Positions 22,061 through 33,484 of a stretch of 64,000 bases of DNA are shown here, piece by piece; positions within the stretch are counted from its first letter, which is position 1, and every line of letters starts with the position of its first letter. Made by a program: the position numbers and the translations under genes. Below the pieces are notes generated by a model that saw nothing but the letters and a program-made list of their open reading frames with translations, searched no databases and had not been told where the DNA came from. This DNA comes from Alligator mississippiensis (lineage: Eukaryota > Chordata > Crocodylia > Alligatoridae), in the NCBI RefSeq assembly GCF_030867095.1, contig NC_081831.1:18638001-18702000 (forward strand), written 5' to 3'.

Positions 22061-24696
22061 TGGAATAACAAGAAGGAAAAAAAGAACGTATAAGCTAAAA
22101 TATTTCTCTTAATTGCACCAGGGGAAGCTTCCATTTGTTTCCATGAAGTTTAAGTGAAGTTTTGCTCTTATAACTAAGAACAGAAATTGTTTTTTAAATG
22201 ATCATTTTAATATAGCTAGGTGCTTTGATAAAACAAATTAGTTTTCATTGTTTAGATTGTTGTTTGATCTTAAACTAATTTTATCTAAATCCTGTCAGAA
22301 AATAGTTCTTAATTTTGCAGTTATTGTTGTCCTATTGCAAACAAAGCCTAAAAACGATAGCTTTCTAGCAAATTATTTTACTTTACACAAAGTAGGAAAA
22401 ATAAATAGTTAGCCCAGAATGAATCGAAACTGTTTTGTGATTATCACAGTCAGCTGTTTCATAATATTGCATTTTAATGTCTGCATGAAATAATAATAGC
22501 ATTTGTTTCAAAATACTGTTCTAAAATCAAGAATGCTTTAGAAGTTTGTCTTTCTTTTAAAGTACAACTTGTAATTTGCAAGAAAATCTACCTAAGCTTA
22601 CTCCAGACAAAGCTAGGTTTACAAAGAAAACACACTGGTGAGTCCTGTAGCACCAACATTGACATTGTGTTTTGCATTCCAGTGAACAAAGTGTGTGAGT
22701 TTAAGAAGGACATCTCTTCTGATATATAAGCTTTAAAAGGCTATTTTTTCCTTGAGGGGTATAGTAAGTTTTAGAAAGACAGTAAAATTGTTAAAGTGCA
22801 TTTTTCCTCTTGCTTTCCCACTCCGTTTATTATCTGATAAGAGAGGTACAAGCTGCATTTAAAAAAAATGTAATGAAGTGTATATGGCCACCAGAACAAA
22901 GGCAAAAAATTGTTGGCAAACAGAATTGTTTGATATTGTATATTTTTCCTTTGTTTTCAGAAGCTAGGTATGTAATAGGGATGTACACACAAATTTCAAG
23001 GCTTATAAAGAAAGATCACATTACAATGAAGCTGAAAAAGAAATATGTGGTTATAGTTCCCTTGAGTGTATTCTTATGCTGGAAACACCATAATACATCT
23101 CTTTTTTACTTATCAGTGCACAATGTGCTTCTTACTCAATCTCAAATAGTCCACAGGAAAATGCTTTCCCTTTTTCTAATAAAACTTAGGCATGTTTGGT
23201 ACAAGAAAAATGTAGTCTCTGAGAATGTAACTTTTAAATCCAGACTTATTCTTGAAAAGTACACACAGTGCCAGGCCTCCTCAACAAATCTTGAAAAAAT
23301 CAATTCCATCCATTATACAATAAAGTATAGTTAATTTTGCCCCCAAAGCACTAAGCTAACAAGGATCAAAAAACAAACACAGAGTCAATGACCTCATTCC
23401 CTTGAAGTAATCTCAATTACATATACATTTCTTTCATGAGAAGAATGCAGAGTAGATTATAAAATTCATGTTTGCCTCCACAAGAAAAGGAAAATAAACT
23501 TGCTGCAATGGGACATAACATGCTGCATTTGAAAATGTGGCTCAGGCAGCAAGAACTTTTCCTCAAGTCCAGAGCACTGGACAAACATCTAAAAATATCT
23601 GTTTCAGCGTGGTTAAATGAGAAAATGTACTACAGGCTTTTTAATGAGATCCTGATAAGTCTCACTGAAATGACTGACTGAAATTAATCTAGAGAAATCA
23701 ATGGAGACTTTAATTAACACTTTGGCTATACTGTATTAGAATTTCTTTGAGGTCAGTGTAATGGTAATGTTACATGGACTGTTTGCCAGTCTGCTCCACC
23801 TTTCTCCGTCTGTAAATGAGTTGGTGTTGTGCTGTAATGAATGAGTATAAAGTGCTCTCTCTGATAAGTTTTAATTAAATTCTTGTCTGGAAGTGAAAGT
23901 GTGATTTATAATACCAAAAAATGAATGTAATCACTCTTAGAAATGCAAACGCCACTGTTTCACCATCATCTTTTCTCTGCATTTTATTAACTTAATCAGT
24001 TGAAAAACAGTGAATTTCAGTGAGTTTCATATTTCCTTGTACGGTTTACTAAGAGAACCAAGAATTTTTTAAATATGAAGACTTTCTTGGGCTCTCAAAC
24101 ATCATTAGCCTGGTTTTCACAGCTGCTGTGTACCTACAGCTCCTAATAGAATTAGGTATACTCAACACCTCTGAAAATTGAGCTGCTCTTAGGAGTTCAC
24201 CTTTAGGCAATCTGTTCTGAACATTTTGGCTATAGTCTCTAACTCAGTTGTGCCAACAACCACCTTCTTTTAACTGCCAATATGAAGTGTCTAATACAGG
24301 AGTTCTCCAACTTTGCCAAAGTATAGACTGCTTAGGAGAGGATGTCTCATACATGCCTCCCTTTCTTGTCTAGAAACCCATTTGCGATCATGTATAACTT
24401 CTGTCTCAATTGTAGTATGTGATAGGTTTGTCTGCATATGTACTAGCATTTGGGCAAAGGGAGTGGTCTCTTAATGTGTTGCTTCTGTAGATCTGTTACT
24501 GAGCCAACCTGGCAGTGCACGGTTATTTTTAGCAGCTACGTCACCATAATCATGTGCTATAGTAAGGTGCTTATTGTTACAGTGATGTAGTGTTTGCATC
24601 ACAGTTTGTGCCTGCTGACGCTATGTCACCATAGCAATGAGCTACGTTGCTGTAGTGCATTGTTACGGTGACATTGCATCATGTGTAGATGCACCC

Positions 24697-25213
24697 TGTG
24701 GGCGCATCCAGACTAGCACAGTCGCGTGGTGCGTGGTGCCGCAAACAAGTTTGCAGCGCCATGTACTGCACAGTTCAGCGTTCTCTGTGTTGCAAAGGAA
24801 TGCTGCCCGAGCGTGTGCTGCTCCGTTTTTTTTTCCTTGTGGATTTTTCTGACCTCTGGATATCCAGGGGTCAAAAAACATGATAGACAAAAAAACCTGA
24901 AGCAGCGCATGCTTGGACAGCATGTACTGCTAAAAAGTGGAGCCAGGCTGCCTGGAGCTGCACTGCAGCTGTAGGCCAGTCTCTGCCTGGCAGGATCGCT
25001 GTGGCTGCAGCCCTGGCAGGCCCCCAGGACCCTAGGTAAGGCTACTGGTGCCACTGCTGGCCCCAGCCTCCCCTACTGCTCCCCAGGGTAAGTTGTCAGT
25101 TGTCAAAGCTTGCATGGCATGGGCATTCCCTGGGGACAAATAGCTGTGGCACAAGGTACACCACTGCTACTTGTCCCCGGGGAACCAAACATCCACACAC
25201 GTCTGTACGCACC
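24697..25213. mobile_element. DNA-transposon-like repeat with inverted ends
   Basis: The left end 'gtgggcgcatccagac' is partly mirrored by the right end, 'gtctgtacgcaccctat', which reads atagggtgcgtacagac in reverse. The interior is GC-rich with inverted words 'tctggatatccaggggtc' and 'tgcagctgca'. It resembles short hAT-type elements with 'gggcgcgtccagac' ends. Boundaries and class are tentative. Confidence 0.4.
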
Positions 25214-25325
25214 CTATGTGTTCTTAGCAGTAATTCGAATAGAGTAATCCTGTTGCAATTTCAGCCTGTGCAGGTCATTTTATCTCCCTGTTTTCCTTCC
25301 CAACTTTGCTTGTCTTGTGTCTATT

Positions 25326-25775
25326 TACCATATTTATCTGCATCCAAGATGACCCTGAATTTAAGATAAGCCCCCAATAATTAGATTCTGTACATGAAAA
25401 TGTATAAATGTTATAATTTTCCATGTATAGAACCTAATTATTGGAATACCATATTAAATTAATCCCCACTACCATTGCAGAGGGGGAAAGCAGCAGAAGG
25501 GGGAAGGTGGTGGGGGTCAGGCAGTGAGGGGAGAGGTGGGAGGGGAGGCAGCTTGCCCCCCTGCCTCCTGTTCGCCACCCCTGCGCCCCTTCCACTTACC
25601 CCTGCTTCTGTCTATCTCTCTCATCCTCTGGCCTCTGTTCCCCTTCCCCCGTCTCCCCTCTATACTGTTTTGTCCCCAGCACCTTCCACCCCCTCCCCAC
25701 TACTGCTTTCCCCTCTGCAGTGGTGGTGGGGATGAATTTAAAACGAGCCTCCAATAATTAAGTTCCATACAGGTC
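25326..25775. mobile_element. 'taccatattta' family repeat, copy 1
   Basis: Begins taccatatttatctgcatcc and continues 'aagatgacc'. Near its end it carries 'gtggtggggatgaattta' and 'cctccaataattaagttc', which match words inside the larger copy at 62213-63275. The terminus 'taccatattta...agatgacc' is shared by both. The right boundary is approximate. Confidence 0.45.
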
Positions 25776-26105
25776 TCTGTTCCCCTTCTCCCATCTCCCT
25801 GCCCCGACCTCCTCTGCGTCTGTGTTCCTCGTGTGCCGCCCCCCGCCCGGCGCCACTTACCCTTGTTCTGTGCTGGCAGGTTCTATCCCCACTGAAGCCT
25901 GGGATGTGGAGCATGGCTAAGTTTTTATTTGTAGGACAGTGGGACTGCTCTGGGTTAGAGCTATTGTGATGCAAATAGTAGTGTAAAGGGTTAAACTTTG
26001 TAGGTCAGGGGCCTACAAATCTGATCTCTAATGGGTACATTTATGGAAAATAATATATTGTTGGTGCTTTGATGGTGAAATATGTTGTGCACTTGTGTAT
26101 TACAG

Positions 26106-26230
26106 CCCTGGTTGTGAGTACCGCATCAGCTGGATTTGCAATGGCTCCAGTCCCTTTTGACTTCACTTGTTTCCTGCTTGCCTCTGTTGGAACTGGACTT
26201 GCTTCCTGTGCTGCCAACTCCATCAATCAA
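26106..26230 (+). CDS. COX10: COX10 exon 4 (first transmembrane segments)
   Basis: This 125-base exon follows the acceptor tgtgtattacag and ends at CAA|gttagt. It enters in phase 1 (G|CC = Ala, completing the exon 3 codon) and leaves in phase 0. It matches human residues 167-208: [15 protein letters not shown] against ALVVSTTAAGFALAP, then [16 protein letters not shown], identical to human. The segment is hydrophobic and forms helix 1 and the start of helix 2 of the UbiA-family membrane domain, which binds the prenyl diphosphate. The Asn of CAANS corresponds to human Asn204, whose N204K change is a known cause of COX deficiency; it is kept here. The rest of the Asn/Asp-rich substrate motif lies in exon 5, beyond the window. 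Confidence 0.96.
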
Positions 26231-26673
26231 GTTAGTGCATCATCTTTGTTTGTATTGCAAAATGATGTCTGAAAGTTCAAAACGTTTTCACTGACTCTAC
26301 ATGGATAGTGTGATGTGACAGGAAATATGTGTTGTGCAGAAGTATAAAAATGTGTTTTCTCAGAGTTGGTCGCCAGTATTGTCTGGGGTCAGTTTTGGTA
26401 GGGGGGTTAGGTGCTACTAGCTATATCATGCCTCAGTCTCAGTGGTCTGTGACAAAAGCTCAACCAGGTTTATTGTCTACAAGCCTAATCCCAAGCATCC
26501 ATGACTAGCCAGTACATAGTGCTAGCCAAGTTATTTGCAGGCATGGTACAAGCATAAATGTATTTGTGCCCCCAAACCCAGTATACAGCATTAAGGTTTC
26601 CTAGGACCCTTTCTATATACCAACCGATAAAGCTCCAGGTTTATATCATGCATAACCTAAAAATACTAAAATA

Positions 26674-27530
26674 TAGGATCATAGGAAAACAGGGCTGGAA
26701 GGGACCTTACAAGGTCACCTAGTCCAGTGTCCTGCTCAGTGTAGTATAATTCCTGACTAAACCATCCCAGTCAAGTGTCTGCCCAACTTGCTCTTGAAAA
26801 TTTAAGTGGCTAGAGATTCCACAGCTTTTCTAGATAACTTGTTCCACTGGTTGCCCACCTTCGTAGTCAAAAAGATCCTTCTAATATCCACTCTAAAATT
26901 CTTCTGCCACAGCTTGAGGCCCTAGTTCTGTCCCCTACAGTCACAGAGAAAAACCCATCCTCATTCTTTTTGTAATCTCCCTTCAGGCATTTGAGGACTG
27001 TTAACAAATTCCTTCTCAGTCTTCTCTTCTCCAGGTTAAATAACCCTAGTTCTTTTCAGCCTTTCCTGGTAAGTCTCGTCTTGGAGGCCCCTAACCATTT
27101 TTGTTGCTTAGCACTGGGCTCTTTCCCAACTGTTCACATCCTTCTTGAAGTGTGAAGCCCAAAACTGGACATAGTACTCAAGGTGAGGCCTCATCTGTGT
27201 TGAATAAAACAGAAGAATCACTTCCTTTGTTTTGCAGGTAACATTCCTGTTAATACACCCTAGTACACTGTTGGATTTTTCTAGCAACAAGAGCATACTG
27301 TTGGCTCATATTCAACTTATGGTCTAATGTAACCTCCAGGTCCTTCTGTGCAGTACTGAAGTCTAGAGAATCATTTCTCAGTCTGTATTTGTACATGCAG
27401 TTATTCCATCACAAGTTCACGACTTCGCATTTGTCCTTGTTGAATGAATATCTGCATCCCGATATTAACCAGATAGGGAATCTATTTACCAGGTTAGTCC
27501 GATCATGTTTTGGTGTCCTGTACTGGTTTT
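26674..27530 (-). mobile_element. CR1 LINE, 3' fragment
   Basis: The + strand begins 'aggatcataggaaaacaggg' then 'ctggaagggacc', the inverted CR1 3' end. Reversed coding words follow, including an open piece at 27108-27296 with EVILLFYSTQMRPHLEYYVQ, the block after the palm. It is heavily mutated, and the 5' limit is approximate. Confidence 0.82.
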
Positions 27531-28159
27531 TATCAATCATTCTCTATCTGTCGGCCTTGTGAGGTGCCTATAAGGCCTAACAGTTAAACTTGCTCAGCGT
27601 TTCCGGGTAAGCTACATATGGTATACCTAATTCCTTTGTCAGTGAGGCCTACTTTGGTCAATACCATTAGCAGGGCCTGCGTGGCCGCCACACCCTACTT
27701 TCCCATGGCCGATTGCATGTGCAGCTCCTTGGGTTGCTGATGGGCCTCGTGCCTGGCCAATTGCGCACCGCCTGTCAGCAGCCTGCGGAGCCCGCCTGTG
27801 CAACCCATAGAGGGGCACTGCTGCCCTTGCCTCCCCTGGCCCTGTTCCTGTGAAGCAGCAGTGCAGGGTGGTGGGTGGCAGTGGTGCCTGCCACGTGTGA
27901 ACCCCCCCAGCCCCACATCTGTCCACAGAGGGGTGCCACTGCCCTTACCCCCCACCCTGCTCTGTCCCTGCCTGCACGCATGTACCCCCTATCACCTTTC
28001 CAAGTACCCCTATGGGTACACATGCCCCCGGTTGACAACCCCTGCCTTATAGCAGTAATGCTTGTGTTGGTGACATGAAATGTGTCCATTGAAAATGCTT
28101 TGAGGTAGAACTGTGTAGTTGAGTATGGGAATAGGTGGTAAGAATCCTGGCTTATATTC

Positions 28160-28215
28160 TTAATTCTTTTTTTGTCTTATTGCATGACCTTTGTCAAGTC
28201 ACTTAGGGTGCCTGA
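28160..28215 (+). repeat. MIR-like SINE fragment
   Basis: Shows 'attgcatgacctttgtcaag' and 'tcacttag', the MIR core words (gtgaccttgggcaagtcacttaa). Only this core is clear. Confidence 0.4.
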
Positions 28216-28273
28216 ACAAACGAAGGATGTCTGCTTTGATGTGTTCTAATGAGAATGTTTCCGTATCCTTGTC

Positions 28274-28404
28274 ATCACGTGTATTCAGCATCCCCATGTT
28301 TCAAAATGGTGGTGAGGGTGCCTTAACTAAAGCTCATCAAACAAGCTTTAGTTAAAGTGTCCCCACCACCATTTTGAAGTGTGGGACACTGAATATACAA
28401 GATT
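28274..28404. mobile_element. Hairpin MITE with ~58-bp arms
   Basis: The left arm (about 28276-28334) includes 'tcaaaatggtggtgagggtg' and 'ccttaactaaagct'. The right arm (about 28343-28402) mirrors it with 'agctttagttaaagtg' and 'ccccaccaccattttga'. The outer words 'cacgtgtattcag' and 'ctgaatatacaag' also pair, so almost the whole unit folds on itself around a short loop. A relative with the same core lies at 39188-39282. The CR1 tail begins immediately to the right. Confidence 0.7.
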
Positions 28405-29098
28405 TCATAAATGTCATAGACATTTGGGCTGGAAAGGACCCCTGGAGGGACATTTGGGCTGGAAGGGACCACATCCAAATATGTCTGGAAGGCATTCAAA
28501 GTGGGTGCTTGAACTGCCTCTGGCAGTCTATTCCAAACCTTGGGGTCTTGGACAGTGAAGAAGTTCTTTTTTATGTTCAGCCTGAATCGGTCGTGGTGGA
28601 GTTTGTGACCATTCGATCTTGTCATCCCTTGGGGCGCTCTGGTGAACGGACATTCCCCCACATCCTGATGAGCACCCCTGATAAACTTATAGGTGGCCAC
28701 CAGATCACCCCTGAGCCTGTGCTTTTCCAGGCTGCAGAGTCTCATGGCTCTCAGCCTCTCATCATAAAGTCTGTTTTCCTGACCTCTGATCATTCGCGTG
28801 GCTCTCCTCTGCACCCTCTAAAGCTTCTCCACATCCTTTTTGAATTGTGGAGCCCAAAGCTGGATACAGTACTCCAGCTGCGGCCTCACCAAGGCCGAGT
28901 ACAACGGGAGAATGACGTCCCGGGATTTGCTTGAGAAGCATCTATGGATGCAAGCCAGTGTTTTGTTTGCTTTACTTAGCCGCAGCATCACATTGAAGGC
29001 TCATGTTCATCTTGTGGTCAATGATGACCCTCAAGTCCCTTTCATCTGTAGTGCTAACCAGCGTAGCACTGTCGAGCCTATGGGCATGCTGTAGGTTT
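28396..29098 (-). mobile_element. CR1 LINE, 3' fragment
   Basis: The + strand starts 'tttcataaatgtcatagaca' then 'tttgggctggaa'. The - strand has an open frame, 28323-28814, whose CR1 part reads RATRMIRGQENRLYDERL and DRFRLNIKKNFFTVQDPKVW. Near the 3' end the word gacatttgggctggaa occurs twice, 30 bases apart (28419 and 28449), replacing normal UTR sequence. Palm and endonuclease are missing. Confidence 0.85.
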
Positions 29099-29110
29099 TA
29101 AGATGCTGTG

Positions 29111-29158
29111 AGCATTTTAATTGCAGTGGCTCCTGAGAGCCGCTCTAATTAAAATGCT
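29111..29158. repeat. 22-bp inverted repeat with 4-base loop
   Basis: Arms agcattttaattgcagtggc+tc (29111-29132) and the matching 29137-29158 pair at 19 of 22 positions around 'ctga'. It lies just beyond the 5' edge of a CR1 copy. Probably a MITE relic. Confidence 0.6.
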
Positions 29159-29648
29159 ACCCTCCCCATCACCCCCCAACCTGGAGCATGTGTATAGACT
29201 CACTTAGACACCAAGTCAGTTCCCACTGAATTTAGTTTTGCCAATTTTTTTCAATGGGCTCATAGTAAGGCCTGTAAATTAAGTGTACCAGTGCTGTCCT
29301 GTATAAGAAGAATAAGCTACCTGCATTCATAAACTGTTTTCAGATCTTCATATGAAAGTTCTTACAAAGCAACCATAAAGATTAATAAAAGTATACAAAG
29401 TACTTTTTTCACCCTCTGATTACTGGGTGCATATCTTATACAAATCTGAATGGGAAAGCTGCCTTTTAAATGAGCTTTTTAAGTGCATCCAATGTTCTTG
29501 CTTTTGATGCAGTTTTGAAGATGAGCCAACAGCCGTTCTTTCTAATTTTTTCTCGTACTTCCCATGTTGTTCTGGTTTTGTTCATACTCCAATTTCAGTG
29601 TGTGCCCTAACAGAATAATTTCAAATGGATTGACAGTAGGTTCCCTTT

Positions 29649-31605
29649 CATAGATTCATAGATGTTAGGATCGGAAGGGACCTCAATAGATCATCGAGTC
29701 TGACCCCCTACATAAGCAGGAAAGAATGCTGGGTCTAGATGACCCCAGCTAGATGCTCATCTAACCTCCTCTTGAAGACCCCCGGGGTAGGGGAGAGCAC
29801 CACTTCCCTTGGGAGCCCGTTCCAGACCTCGGCCACTCGAACTGTGAAGAAGTTCTTCCTAATGTCCAATCTAAATCTGCTCTCTGCTAGCTTGTGGCCA
29901 TTATTTCTTGTAACCCCTGGGGGGCCTTGGTGAACAAATACTCACCAATTCCCTTCTGTGCCCCTGTGATGAACTTATAGGCGGCCACAAGGTCACCTCT
30001 CCACCTTCTCTTGCGGAGGCTGAAAAGGTCCAGTTTCTCTAGTCTCTCCTCGTAGGGCTTGGTCTGCAAGCCCTTAACCATACGAGTTGCCCTTCTCTGG
30101 ACCCTCTCCAGGTTATCCGCATCCCTCTTGAATTGCGGCGCCCAGAATTGCACGTAGTACTCCAACTGCAGTCTGACCAGCGCCCGATAGAGGGGAAGTA
30201 TCACCTCCTTGGACCTATTTGTCATGCATCTGCTGATGCACGATAAAGTGCCATTGGCTTTTCTGATGGCTTCGTCACACTGCCAACTCATGTTCATCTT
30301 GGAGTCCACTAGGACTCCAACATCCCTTTCCACCTCTGTGCCACCCAGCAGGTCATTCCCTAGGCTGTAGGTGTGCTGGACATTTTTCCTCCCTAGGTGC
30401 AGCACTTTGCATTTCTCCTTGTTGAACTGCATCCTGTTTTTTTCTGCCCACTTGTGCAACCTGTCCAGATCTGCCTGCAGCTGTTCCCTGCCCTCCGGCG
30501 TGTCTACATCTCCCCATAGCTTTGTGTCATCTGCAAACTTGGACAGAGTACATTTGACTCCCTCGTCCAAGTCACTGATGAAGACATTGAAGAGTATCGG
30601 ACCAAGGACCGAGCCCTGCGGGACCCCACTGCCCACACCCTTCCAGGTCGAAACCGACCCATCCACCACGACTCTCTGGGTGCGACCCTCTAGCCAATTC
30701 GCCACCCACCACACTGTGTAGTCATCCAAGTCACAGCCTCTTAACTTGTTCACCAGTATGGGGTGGGATACCGTATCGAAGGCCTTCCTGAAGTCTAAGT
30801 ATACGACATCCACCCCTCCTCCTGTGTCCAGGCGTTTCGTAACCTGGTCATAAAAAGAAACTAGATTGGTCAGGCACGATCTGCCTGCCACGAACCCGTG
30901 CTGGTTTCCCCTCAGCATAATTTGTCCTGCTGGGCTCTCGCAAATGTGAGCCTTGATAATTTTTTCAAAGACTTTGCCAAGGATGGAGGTGAGACTGACT
31001 GGTCTATAGTTGCCCGGGTCCTCTTTCCTCCCCTTTTTGAAAATGGGGACCACGTTGGCCCTTTTCCAGTCCTCCGGGACTTGGCCCGTGCGCCACGAGC
31101 GTTCAAATATTCCCGCCAGTGGCTCTGCAGTGATGTTGGCCAGTGCCTTCAGCACCCTCAGATGGAGCTCACCCGGGCCTGACGACTTAAAGGCATCCAG
31201 TTCTTCCAAGTGACTCTGCACCGTCTCAGGGTCTACGCATGGAAGTCTGGCACCTTGCTGCTGCCTCTCTACAACCCCAGTGAGAGACTTGTCGTGCCCC
31301 TCGCTTAGGAACACTGAGGCAAAGAACTCGTTGAGGAGTTCAGCCTTGTACCCCCTGTCTGTCACCAATTGTTTCTGCCCATTTAGCTTGGGTCCTATTC
31401 CTCCCTGGGCCTTCCTTTTACTCCCTATATATCTAAAAAACAATTTCTTGTTGTCTTTTACTTGGGTTGCCATCCTCAGCTCCATGGTAGCTTTGCCCTG
31501 TCTAACTGCCTCCCTGCAAGCACGAGGAGAGGAGGTATATTCATCTTTGGTGATCTCTCCCTGTTTCCACTTTTTATGTGCTCCCCTTTTGTCCCTTAGG
31601 CTGCC
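29649..31605 (-). mobile_element. CR1 LINE, 5'-truncated, best preserved copy
   Basis: The 3' end is at 29649, seen on the + strand as 'catagattcatagatgttag' then 'gatcggaagggacc'. Coding sequence extends leftward on the - strand to about 31605, where KRGAHKKWKQGEITKDEY can be read before homology stops. Endonuclease and ORF1 are absent. The open frame over most of the reverse transcriptase makes it the youngest-looking CR1 in the window. As usual for CR1, no target duplication is seen. Confidence 0.92.
29887..31485 (-). pseudogene. CR1 reverse transcriptase, nearly intact 532-codon frame
   Basis: LINE reverse transcriptase, which primes on nicked target DNA and copies the element RNA. The open frame reads [18 protein letters not shown] (residues ~154-171), motif A VVYLDFRKAFDTVSH (~227-241), motif B GVPQGSVLGPILF (~287-299) and motif C FADD (~317-320), all with catalytic residues kept. 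The C-terminal block QLEYYVQFWAPQFKRD is present. The frame shifts near its end: after APQG the expected VTRNNGHKL continues in another phase, so the last ~60 residues are lost. The N-terminal endonuclease is missing by 5' truncation. The ATG is simply the first in the frame; open coding extends upstream to about 31600. Not functional as it stands. Confidence 0.9.
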
Positions 31606-32070
31606 TTTGGAACTGGATGCTATAAAGCTAAAAAGAGAATAGATTTTTTTTTTTTTGGAGACAGTTGTTTTACCTTTCTCCTTTTGAGATTCTGGTAAAT
31701 CTTCTTAGCAAATAGTTAGGTTTGTACCAGGGGCTTCTTTTCTCAGCTTTCAGTTTCCAGATATTTACCATTACTATGTTTTGTCTCAAAAGTAGCTATT
31801 TTAGGTACTGCTGATAACATTTGGGGTACCTGAGAATGCTAAGAATTCCATAATATAATTTGGAGTTTGCCATTTCCAGGGCTTCTCTTACATCAGGAGG
31901 TTAGTGTGCGGTAAACTTGAATTTGATTTTATAGCAAACTAGCTACTCTGCACTGATTCCCCTGATAATGTTTTTAATGTAGCTTACTCAGGAGTTAGTG
32001 CAAAGTAGTGTAAATTCACGTACTAGCCTACTGCATAGTAATTACCTTGATTTGCAAGTGACACGCCAGT

Positions 32071-32124
32071 TAATACAACAGGTAGACTATCGCCATTTAA
32101 TACAACAGGTAGATTGGCAGCTTC
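32071..32124. repeat. Short tandem duplication (~27 bp)
   Basis: ttaatacaacaggtaga occurs at about 32071 and 32097, each preceded by 'gcca'. The two units are adjacent and differ by a few bases. Confidence 0.7.
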
Positions 32125-33074
32125 TCTTATTCAAAAAAAAAAAAATTGAATAGAAGAATGTTTTAAAGTCATGACAAAATAGTGACAGTTCTGGGCATTA
32201 CACATCAGTGGATCATTTTACTTGGTATAAGACTCTTCATTTTGTTGGAGGTTGTTGAACTGCAGAAGCCTGGGAATTTTGGTGTGAATAAGCATTGCAA
32301 AGTATGCGGACTCATCTGATTGTTTTGGAAGTTCACAGACCTAGATCTTCCTCCTTAGTACTTTCATACCTGTCATTTTTGGGCAGCTCAATGACTCGGG
32401 TTCCCTTACTGGCTCCCTTCTGTCCTGTATAAGCTTGCTGCATTGAGGACCTACTTCGCATAATGCTACAAGTCTACGGCTGTCTCTTCTAGGGCAGCCC
32501 ATACCTCTTCCTCCTTTCATTCCTAGTATACATTTATACCTACAATTTATAATATCAGAAGACAGGGTGAGGATGTAAAGTTTTGATCACATAAGGATCA
32601 TCTTCCCTGTGGTTTTGGACAGATGTAAAAAATAATTTATCCAGTTGAACCTGTAAGTAGAATTTATATAGGCAGATCCACTCATAGTAGAACTCACTAA
32701 AGATACTGGAATTAATCTATTCTAGAAGAAAAACACAGAAGGGAAGATACAGGTACTTGATGCCTTTTTCAACACTAAACATCTCTAAACTGAAACAGTG
32801 GCCACTGTAGAGGTCTCAAAAACATATACATAGGACATTGGAAAGGGATTTTTAAATAGTCTTTTTCTCTCTAGACAGATGATTGGTACAGAGCTCATTG
32901 CTGCAGTTTCTTGTTCTATGTGCCCAGCCCTGCACAAAAGAGTGCCAAACCTAAGGCTTCCAAAAATGTGTGAGGATGCATTTAGGATGAGGAATGGGAG
33001 TGTAATGAAGTGTCTTTCTAATTTGAGATGTGTGCATCCTTGTGCATAACACACATAGTAGGCACATCTGTTCC

Positions 33075-33484
33075 TGGTTAGACCTAAAGAAGCTCAATGA
33101 AATATTAGGGGTGGAAAAGCACAGGCTCAGGGGTGATCTGGTGGCTATCTATAAGTTTATTAGGGGTGCTCACCAGGATCTGGGGGAACATCTTGTTCAC
33201 CAGAGCGCCCCAAGGGATGACAAGAGCGAATGGTCACAAACTCCTCTGCGACCATTTCAGGCTGGACATAAGGAAGAACTTCTTCACTGTCAGAGACCCC
33301 AAGGTTTGGAATAGACTGCTGCCGTAGGCGGTTCAAGTGCCCACTTTGAACGCCTTCAAGACACTTTTGGATGTTTATCTTGCTGGGATCCTATGATCCC
33401 TGCTGACTTCCTGCCCCTGGGCAGGTGGCTGGACTCGATTCTCTGTGGTCCCTTCCAGCCTGAATGTCTATGAAATCTATGAAA
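33075..33484 (+). mobile_element. CR1 LINE, 3' fragment
   Basis: Carries the end of the reverse transcriptase: GDLVAIYKFIRGAHQDLGEH in one frame, then [20 protein letters not shown] in another (33133-33327), so at least one frameshift is present. The 3' UTR is followed by 'gaatgtctatgaaatctatg'. It belongs to the same subfamily as the 28396-29098 copy (IRGAHQD, FFTV.DPKVW). Confidence 0.87.

Larger units (their letters stand above)
8690..26105 (+). other. COX10: COX10 intron 3
   Basis: A 17.4 kb intron loaded with mobile DNA. It holds four CR1 fragments, a large hAT-like element split by one of them, a 409-bp hAT element with target duplications and several unclassified repeats, each listed separately. 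Stretches in which I see nothing definite are 8690-9150, 9320-9465, 10740-11555, 14700-17030, 17195-17760, 18190-18400, 20480-20880, 21625-21875 and 22065-24690. The open frame at 22810-23334 (174 codons) is AT-rich, matches nothing known to me and has no splice support. Confidence 0.6.

Noticed and set aside
22810..23334. 174-codon open frame in intron 3
   Set aside because: AT-rich Lys/Ile/Tyr-biased translation, no known domain, no splice sites or promoter. Most likely a chance frame.
26360..26660. Possible LTR-like sequence left of a CR1
   Set aside because: No tgtt/aaca-type ends, polyadenylation signal and primer site combination, or paired copy could be found.
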